This document shows, piece by piece, positions 15,096 through 19,264 of a stretch of DNA of 19,264 nt (positions are counted from its first letter, which is position 1; every line of letters starts with the position of its first letter). The stretch spans positions 1-19,264 of the forward strand of contig CAJTLB010000034.1 of NCBI GenBank assembly GCA_910577045.1, written 5' to 3'. A program made the position numbers and the translations under genes. A model generated the notes under the pieces. It was not told where the DNA came from. It did not search any database and was given only the letters and a program-made list of their open reading frames with translations. This DNA is from an uncultured Lachnospiraceae bacterium (lineage in GTDB: Bacteria > Bacillota > Clostridia > Lachnospirales > Lachnospiraceae).

Positions 15096-15939
15096 TTAAT
15101 CAAAACTAAAGGCATCTGGCAGCAGAATCCTAGTGACGCCATACCGCATAGAATCCATTCCATGTGAAAATTCATGATCTGGCTTATCGGTCAATTTTCC
15201 ATCTCTATCTTTACCCCAACAATAATTATTAATCTCTTTTTTAAACTCTGTACATTTTGGATGTACTACAATTTGATAATTCTGGATAAGCTGTATCCCA
15301 TGATTTACACTGTCCTTCCCTTTCCTAGAAGGCTCTGCCCGAATTCCTTCTTCCTGTAATTCTGCTATACTCTTTGGTTCTGCACAATCACAGATAATCC
15401 TCTGCCCACCATATCCCATTTTTTTAATCTGTTCAGCTATGATTTTATTGGTAACGCCTGTTTGATACCATTCATCAAAAATGTATATCCTCATAGCCGC
15501 ATTATCCACCATTTCACAAACAAACGCATTTGGGTCCGTAAAACCAAAATCTAGGTTAAATGCTGATTTAATACCATTACGCCTACGGATTTCCTCTATA
15601 TCAAATTCTTCTTCTACTACATTGGTATAAATAAGCCCTTCTGCAATTCCCCATTCCCCTTCTCCTTCTATACAGTAGCGGCGTGGGTTATTCTTTTTCA
15701 TCTTTAAGAAAATATTCCGATCTGCCTCATCTAACCATTCATTACATTCCCATGTTGTAGTTTTTACAAAACTATCTTCATCAGGTGTATCAAAGAACCG
15801 GGCTTTCAGCCAGCTTGTAGTGCTCCATGGATTAAATGTTAAAGTTATTTGCTTGAAATATCCCTCTGGCACTTCACCACGGATTGACATATCCAGCTTA
15901 TTGAAATCATCTTCATTTGTAATTTCATAAGCTTCCTCG
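15096..15939 (-). CDS. terL: Terminase large subunit, 3' exon (nuclease half)
   Basis: This exon (844 nt) is joined to 16800-17203 after intron removal, giving a 415-residue protein. It starts with C at 15939, completing the Ile codon ATC, then EEAYEITNEDDFNKLD in frame with the longer open part. LTFNPWS near residue 168 is the coupling motif. The RNase H-like nuclease has its acidic residues at LDFGFTDPNA (Asp 265), ICDCAEPKS (Asp 319) and HGMDSMRYG (Asp 397). The full exon sum of codons is an integer, and no frameshift or stop remains. The nuclease cuts concatemeric DNA at the start and end of packaging. Without the intron this half would have only the internal ATG at 15890, which has no ribosome site that I can see. 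Confidence 0.92.
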
Positions 15940-16116
15940 CATTGTGTTACGGATAAGCCGCTTCCGCTTATCCTCTACATGTTTCCATGCAGAGCAGACT
16001 ATATCTTCACGCTAATCGGCGTGCTTCCCGTTTCGAGTGCGCTTGCACCCTACTCTACTAACTGAAAAGGACACCCTTTCGGATGCCCATTTCGTTTTCG
16101 ATAGTCGTTGAACGTT

Positions 16117-16650
16117 CTATTTGACATTTTGATATGCTTTGTTTTTTACAACCAATCCGATAACTCGATTTGTCACACCATACTTTTTAGCAAGTGCTAC
16201 TGTCCCAAACTCTTTGCTGTATGGAACATATAATCTTCGAATTTCTCTTACTTGCTCATCAGTAAGTTTGGCATTGGAATTTGTGGAACCAACCCTTGAA
16301 GTTTTTAAACCCAAATCATAGGCGTGTAACATCTGTTCTGTGCGGTCAACCCATTCCAGATTGGAAACTGTATTGTTTTGCTTGTTCCCGTCTATGTGAT
16401 TAACAGTATCTTTATTTTCAGGGTTTGGGATAAAGGCTTCTGCAACCAGTCTGTGGACTCTCATTGTCCTGTCTTTACCTTGATGAATCAGCCTTACTTT
16501 CACATAACCGTCATGTGTAAGGCTTGTAGAACGGATTTTTTCTTTCCGTTTTGCCATTCCACACCAACCACCAAGACTTTTCACACGTCCAAGATTGCTT
16601 ATTTGGTAAAAACCTTCATACCCTTTAATGTCTTTCCATTCTTCCGTCAT
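16117..16650 (-). CDS. NUMOD4-HNH homing endonuclease encoded in the group I intron
   Basis: The 177-residue protein begins MTEEWKDIKGYEGFYQISNL, then GRVKS, the NUMOD4 domain. The HNH region (about 75-120) reads VHRLVAEAFIPNPENKDTVN, then HIDGNKQNN and NLEWV. This is the HNH_3 pattern, with His in VNHIDG and the N of NKQNN as catalytic/metal residues. The C-terminus SNAKLTDEQVREIRRLY and VALAKKYGVTNRVIGLVV is a DNA-binding helix-turn-helix. It cuts intronless terL alleles to drive intron homing (family knowledge). ATG 16650 has AAAGGAG at a good distance; an in-frame ATG at 16692 lies in the -10 region of the gene's own promoter. It is not needed by the phage. Confidence 0.92.
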   Translation of the reverse strand: MTEEWKDIKGYEGFYQISNLGRVKSLGGWCGMAKRKEKIRSTSLTHDGYVKVRLIHQGKDRTMRVHRLVAEAFIPNPENKDTVNHIDGNKQNNTVSNLEWVDRTEQMLHAYDLGLKTSRVGSTNSNAKLTDEQVREIRRLYVPYSKEFGTVALAKKYGVTNRVIGLVVKNKAYQNVK

Positions 16651-16680
16651 GGTATCATCTCCTTTTTGTTTCATAAGTAT

Positions 16681-16709
16681 ATAATACCACAACCATTTAG
16701 CTTTGTCAA
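16681..16709 (-). promoter_or_regulatory. Consensus σA promoter for the intron endonuclease
   Basis: TTGACA (16709-16704), a 17-nt spacer and TATTAT (16686-16681) lie inside the intron upstream of the HNH gene. The predicted transcript start is near 16673, and AAAGGAG plus ATG 16650 follow. The endonuclease can thus be made independently of late transcription. Confidence 0.75.
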
Positions 16710-16799
16710 ATAGCTTCGCTGCTGATTGCCCTCAGCTTTACGTTAGGGTGTCCCAGCAATTAGAGAAGTTTATTTTTTATGATGTGAACCGATATGTTA

Positions 16800-17203
16800 A
16801 TCCACACCCAACACAAATATCCTTTATCTACAGAGATAGAAGTAATTTTTAATCCATCATCTAATCCACGGAACAGGATTTTTTGCCCAGTATCAATTCT
16901 AGTAATCTGCATAGGGGACACAGTACATTCAAAATATGTATCAAGCCCTAGTCTATGAATTGCCCATTTTAGATCACTATACACAGAATCTCGTAATGTA
17001 TTTGAATAACGCCTAACGCATAATCCATTGCTTTGTGGATATTTGAACAACCGAACAATCATGTTCAACGCAGTTGTTTTACTTTTCTTTGAACCCCTGG
17101 AACCTTTACAAACACGGTATCGTTTCTTTGTGTACCAAAAATCTTTATATCCCTTTCCGACAATGGCTGGAAGGTTTATTCTGAGCGCTTCTCTATTCTT
17201 CAA
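16800..17203 (-). CDS. terL: Terminase large subunit, 5' exon (ATPase half)
   Basis: This exon encodes residues 1-134 plus two bases of codon 135. KRYRVCKGSRGSKKSKTTAL (about 27-46) contains the Walker A-like phosphate loop. NGLCVRRYSNTLRDSVYSDL and GQKILFRGLDDGLKITSIS follow, as in PBSX XtmB/SPP1 gp2-type terminases. The hydrophobic run LCWVW is the Walker B strand; the intron interrupts it right before the catalytic Glu pair. I choose TTG 17203, which has GGGGAAGGAG just upstream. TTG 17221 is also in frame but lacks a site; either way the gene overlaps the TerS end. Unspliced RNA would give a truncated product ending at 16760 after a short intron-coded tail (INISVHIIKNKLL). Confidence 0.9.
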
Positions 17204-17693
17204 GTTCTCCTTCCCCTTCAAAAATAATTGGTACTTTTATATCCACATCTAATTTATCCTTCCACATGCCTAAGTGTTTTCCCAGAAGCTCCAAGGCCTT
17301 TAACTTATCATTTAATTTAATCTCACGTTCTACTCCTTCCCCCTCCTTGGTAGGAATCACTTTCACCCTTACAGATTGAATGGCAGCAGTATCATCAAAT
17401 GTCGCCCCTGCTTTTATAGTGGCATCTTTTGTATTAATTACATCTGGGGCATTGATAAAGGCGATCTTGGCAAGTTCCTGAATAACCCGATCCTGATTTA
17501 CCCCAGTTCGGCGGCTTCTTTCGGCAAGGGCTTTTTCAATCGCTTCCGCAATGTTAAGTTTTGATAAGTTTTCAGCGGCAATAATTCTTGCATTATTTAC
17601 TTTATAACCTGCCCTGATTGCGGCCTGTGTTGCGTTCAGGTCAATCAGGTATTCTTCAACAAACCTTTTCTGTTTCTCTGTCAATTTTGCCAT
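17193..17693 (-). CDS. terS: Terminase small subunit
   Basis: The 166-residue protein recognises the packaging site and recruits TerL. The N-terminus MAKLTEKQKRFVEEYLIDLN, then ATQAAIRAGYK, is the terminase_2 DNA-binding helix-turn-helix. A central RTGVNQDRVIQELAKIAF and NDKLKALELLGKHLGMWKDK follow, typical of XtmA. The C-terminus is Glu-rich (EGEGELEE). ATG 17693 has GGGGGGAGGTG upstream. It overlaps the large-subunit start by 11 nt. The gene is the first after the late promoter region and a terminator. Confidence 0.95.
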   Translation of the reverse strand: MAKLTEKQKRFVEEYLIDLNATQAAIRAGYKVNNARIIAAENLSKLNIAEAIEKALAERSRRTGVNQDRVIQELAKIAFINAPDVINTKDATIKAGATFDDTAAIQSVRVKVIPTKEGEGVEREIKLNDKLKALELLGKHLGMWKDKLDVDIKVPIIFEGEGELEE

Positions 17694-17734
17694 CTGGCAA
17701 CACCTCCCCCCTTTCAGTCAGGTTCCATTTATAG

Positions 17735-17768
17735 AAAAAACAAAAAAGAAAGGCTTTTCACCTTTCTT
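17735..17768 (-). terminator. Rho-independent terminator upstream of terS
   Basis: On the minus strand AAGAAAGG (17768-17761) and CCTTTCTT (17753-17746) form a perfect 8-bp stem with a 7-nt loop. TTTTG and then TTTTTT (to 17735) follow. It lies between the regulator gene and terS and would stop transcripts from upstream unless anti-terminated. Confidence 0.75.
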
Positions 17769-17784
17769 CGTTTGATTTCCTTTT

Positions 17785-17839
17785 AATGGCACATTATCTG
17801 CCACTTAATTTTGTTTAAGACATGCACTTTTTTAAGACA
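17785..17839 (-). repeat. Two 9-bp direct repeats and a hairpin upstream of terS
   Basis: TGTCTTAAA occurs exactly twice (17839-17831 and 17822-17814), 17 bp apart start to start. Just downstream AGTGGCA (17805-17799) and TGCCATT (17791-17785) form a 7-bp hairpin with one G-T pair. They sit downstream of the TATAAT at 17856 and before terS. They could be operator or packaging-recognition elements; nothing in the sequence decides. Confidence 0.5.
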
Positions 17840-17855
17840 CAATTTTTTTATTTTA

Positions 17856-17889
17856 ATTATACCACAAAAAAACCGGACAAAACGGACAA
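17856..17889 (-). promoter_or_regulatory. Probable late promoter with TTGTCCG direct repeats
   Basis: A perfect TATAAT (17861-17856) is preceded by two copies of TTGTCCG (17889-17883 and 17880-17874), 9 bp apart. Neither copy is 17 bp from the -10 (spacers 22 and 13), so no proper -35 box exists. That is the look of an activator-dependent promoter. The site begins 2 nt past the stop-side end of the regulator gene and precedes all head and tail genes. Confidence 0.6.
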
Positions 17890-17891
17890 CT

Positions 17892-18350
17892 TTAATTTTT
17901 TTCTAAAAATCTGTCATTTGTTTTTCTACAACTATCTGGTGAGCCTCCTACTTTGTTTGCAATTTGTATCCATGATAACCCTTCTATGTATCGCAATTCC
18001 AAAATTCTTCTTACTCTACTATCACTCACCCTTTCTATCTTCTCTTCTATTACAGTAATTAACTCCAAAAGTTTCTGCTGCCTATCTGCTAAATTACCTA
18101 TCCTTTTTTCCAACAACCTTTTCTTTTGCTCATAATATGGATAGGGAAACCCTATGATTCTTACGGTTCCTAATGACTTTTTCCCCTTCTTCCCACAAGA
18201 TACCGAATCGGATTCTAAATAGTTGCTTTGATTCATCTTTTCTATTTCTCTTTGAAGCCCCTGAATCTTTATTTCTTTTTCTTCTATTTCTGCCTTTAAA
18301 TCATTTAACTGCCCTATCAAATATTTTAAATTTGCTCCTTCATGCCTCAA
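17892..18350 (-). CDS. Phage late regulator, DUF1492/sigma-region-4-like
   Basis: The 152-residue protein has two long coiled-coil stretches (about 8-40 and 73-110; LNDLKAEIEEKEIKIQGLQR and RIGNLADRQQKLLELITV). Between them lies IIGFPYPYYEQKKRLLEKR. The C-terminus VRRILELRYIEGLSWIQIAN continuing KVGGSPDSCRKTNDRF is a sigma-70 region 4-like helix-turn-helix. This is the DUF1492/ArpU-type architecture of phage late transcription activators (family memory). The start TTG 18350 has AAGGGG about 11 nt upstream; it is uncertain and a later start would remove only the first few residues. It is encoded right before the probable late promoter, the standard place for a late activator. Confidence 0.8.
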   Translation of the reverse strand: MRHEGANLKYLIGQLNDLKAEIEEKEIKIQGLQREIEKMNQSNYLESDSVSCGKKGKKSLGTVRIIGFPYPYYEQKKRLLEKRIGNLADRQQKLLELITVIEEKIERVSDSRVRRILELRYIEGLSWIQIANKVGGSPDSCRKTNDRFLEKN

Positions 18351-18395
18351 CTACATTCGCCCCTTATTCTTTATTTATTCCCACTAAACCCTTAT

Positions 18396-18788
18396 TTACT
18401 TTCCTTTCAGTGCCTCCTTTGCTTCTTCCTCTGTAAGGAACATTGTTTTGCCAAATCTTCCTTCCATGACTGCCTGCATTAAAAAGAACATATCTATCTT
18501 AATCTCCTCAATTATTCTTCGATTCTTTGAATGATTGTATATCATATAAACAGTATCTCCCATCTTACATGGCAGCCTTATAAGATTCCCTTGTCTTTCT
18601 AAATCCTTATATTCTGCAAGTTCTCTATTTGCTGCTGCCAGTTTTGCAGATAAAGCTTCTATGGTGTCGGCGGCTTGCAGAAATGCTTTTTCAATCTCTA
18701 AAAATACTTTTTCACTTACTTTTGCGTTGTTCCTTTGTCTCTTTCCCATTTCCCTTAATTCCTTTGCTTGCTCCGATAACATACTCAC
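18396..18788 (-). CDS. Small phage protein of unknown function (coiled coil plus β domain)
   Basis: The 130-residue protein has a helical N-terminal half (LSEQAKELREMGKRQRNNAK, then FLQAADTIEALSAKLAAANR). The C-terminal half starts LIRLPCKMGDTVYMIYN and ends TMFLTEEEAKEALKGK. This pattern is common in small early proteins of Lachnospiraceae phages, but no function is known to me. GTG 18788 overlaps the upstream TGA (GTGA), with GGAGGG 9 nt upstream; ATG 18782 is an alternative. It is followed by a 45-nt gap before the regulator. Confidence 0.7.
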   Translation of the reverse strand: MSMLSEQAKELREMGKRQRNNAKVSEKVFLEIEKAFLQAADTIEALSAKLAAANRELAEYKDLERQGNLIRLPCKMGDTVYMIYNHSKNRRIIEEIKIDMFFLMQAVMEGRFGKTMFLTEEEAKEALKGK

Positions 18789-19102
18789 TTCAAAATCCCT
18801 CCTGCTTCCTTAACAATTTCTATCGCATTCCGGTATACATTTGCTTCTATGTCCAATATATCCACCGCAATCAGATCTCCTGCTTCATCATACTCCGCTG
18901 CCTTTTGTTCAGCACATTCAACATATTTTTCCAGTGTTTCTATTACACTTGTATTGATTGCCTGGTACTGCTGGATTTCTGAAATTGCCTGAATCGCAAT
19001 ATGTAATGCCTCTTTTCTTTCTGCCAGACTATTTTCATGCAGACTATTTTTTTGTGCCACACTTATGGCTCTTAGCCACCCTATCGCTTCATTTTCCGTC
19101 AT
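18785..19102 (-). CDS. Small helical phage protein of unknown function
   Basis: The 105-residue protein begins MTENEAIGWLRAISVAQKNS and contains RKEALHIAIQAISEIQQYQA. That second segment is common near the N-terminus of small phage accessory proteins. The rest is predicted helical (IETLEKYVECAEQKAAEYDE). ATG 19102 has GGAAGGAG upstream. It overlaps the next gene by 4 nt. No enzymatic motif is visible. Confidence 0.7.
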   Translation of the reverse strand: MTENEAIGWLRAISVAQKNSLHENSLAERKEALHIAIQAISEIQQYQAINTSVIETLEKYVECAEQKAAEYDEAGDLIAVDILDIEANVYRNAIEIVKEAGGILK

Positions 19103-19117
19103 TCTGCCAACTCCTTC

Positions 19118-19264
19118 CTACTCCACACGGTTTTTAAACTCTCTATTCCCAAATAAATATTTCTCCATGACGTTCTGCTCATTCTGCAATCTCCGTAATG
19201 CCTTTATTAGACTTGCGTTCTGCTTGTCTGTATAAAAGTGATATACCTGCTCATATAACTGTAC
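19118..19264 (-). CDS. C-terminal end of an unidentified phage gene (cut by window edge)
   Basis: An open frame enters from the right edge and ends TAG 19120-19118. Its last 48 residues are seen (VQLYEQVYHFYTDKQNASLI ... ending NREFKNRVE). They are polar and probably helical. The stop is 15 nt before the next ATG, whose ribosome site lies in the gap, consistent with one operon. No family is recognisable from this tail. Confidence 0.6.
   Translation of the reverse strand, partial: VQLYEQVYHFYTDKQNASLIKALRRLQNEQNVMEKYLFGNREFKNRVE

Larger units (their letters stand above)
15940..16799 (-). ncRNA. Group I intron in the terminase large subunit gene
   Basis: Exon 1 ends ...GGTGTGGAT (U at 16800). 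P1 is a 9-bp helix between GGUGUGGAU and GUUCACAUC (16789-16781) with the diagnostic U-G pair at the splice site. The bases just before, UCG (16792-16790), pair with CGA at the start of exon 2 (P10). The intron ends in G (15940). The core shows TTGCTGGGACACCC and GGGCAATCAGCAGCGAAGC (P4-P6, 16760-16703 area). P7 is GACTAT/ATAGTC (16106-16101 / 16002-15997). There is a GAAA-capped hairpin (16088-16069), and P9 has a GAAA loop (15994-15973). A further GGATAAGC/GCTTATCC hairpin precedes the 3' end. This resembles subgroup IA. Removal restores TerL exactly. The HNH gene sits between the P6 and P7 regions. Confidence 0.9.
1..19264 (-). mobile_element. Prophage/temperate phage late region (contractile tail), partial
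   Basis: Every convincing gene is on the minus strand. They follow the standard order of a PBSX-like myovirus: regulator, terminases, portal, MuF, scaffold, coat, connectors, sheath, tube, chaperone, tape measure, hub. Genes are packed tightly with ATGA/TAATG/GTGA overlaps. Neither end of the element is in the window: there is no integrase, repressor, lysis gene or att site. Whether it is an integrated prophage or a free phage genome cannot be told from this stretch. Presence of toxin-like and membrane cargo genes favours a temperate phage. Confidence 0.9.

Noticed and set aside
15940..16799. Group II intron (GTGTG at the 5' boundary) or intein
   Set aside because: No domain V/VI or reverse transcriptase; the P7 and P4-P6 core is group I. 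The HNH frame is not continuous with terL, so it is not an intein.
15096..17221. terL as a pseudogene broken by an inserted HNH gene
   Set aside because: Group I core elements, P1/P10 pairing and exact frame restoration show a splicing intron instead.
1..19264. CRISPR array, tRNA or rRNA genes
   Set aside because: No regularly spaced repeats and no tRNA-like cloverleaf seen on reading; only short local repeats near 17814-17889.

Overview
The whole window is the late (packaging, head and tail) region of a temperate phage or prophage with a contractile tail, i.e. a myovirus of the PBSX/XkdK-sheath type. All genes lie on the minus strand, so the transcript order runs from high to low coordinates. 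Low GC, AGGAGG-type ribosome binding sites, frequent GTG/TTG starts and the protein families point to a Firmicutes host, most likely a gut clostridium (Lachnospiraceae-like). That host call is inference from style, not from a host gene. No host gene, integrase, lysis gene or attachment site is visible, so the element extends beyond both edges.

Layout in transcript order: three small early/middle proteins (one cut by the right edge); a coiled-coil/HTH sigma-region-4-like regulator (17892-18350); a regulatory gap with a probable late promoter, direct repeats and a terminator; small and large terminase; portal; MuF-type minor head protein with a C-terminal zinc-metallopeptidase toxin-like domain, followed by a small putative immunity gene; an unidentified 134-residue protein; a terminator; a zinc ribbon; a DUF6275-like protein; scaffold; major capsid; a DUF4406 nucleoside-deoxyribosyltransferase-like protein; four head-tail connector/neck/terminator proteins; a small linker protein; tail sheath; tail tube; a membrane-protein cargo gene (moron); tail-assembly chaperone with a -1 frameshift product; tape measure; and the start of the LysM/XkdP-like hub protein, cut by the left edge.

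Four things stand out. (1) The large terminase gene is split by a group I intron of about 860 nt placed exactly in the Walker B codons. Splice sites can be fixed to the base by a 9-bp P1, a 3-bp P10 and reading-frame restoration. The intron carries a NUMOD4/HNH endonuclease with its own consensus promoter. (2) The tail chaperone gene ends in an A AAA AAC slippery heptamer followed after 7 nt by a 7-bp stem, opening a 66-codon -1 extension with no start of its own. (3) The MuF protein carries an HEIGH metallopeptidase domain and is followed by a translationally coupled 70-residue gene, the arrangement of a phage-borne polymorphic toxin/immunity pair. (4) The membrane-protein moron has a perfect TTGAAA-N17-TATAAT promoter and its own rho-independent terminator inside the tail operon.

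Together the genes build the procapsid (portal, MuF, scaffold, coat), package DNA (TerS/TerL), join head to tail (connector, closure, neck, tail terminator) and make the contractile tail (sheath, tube, chaperone, tape measure, hub). The extra genes are cargo that may act on the host or on rival phages.
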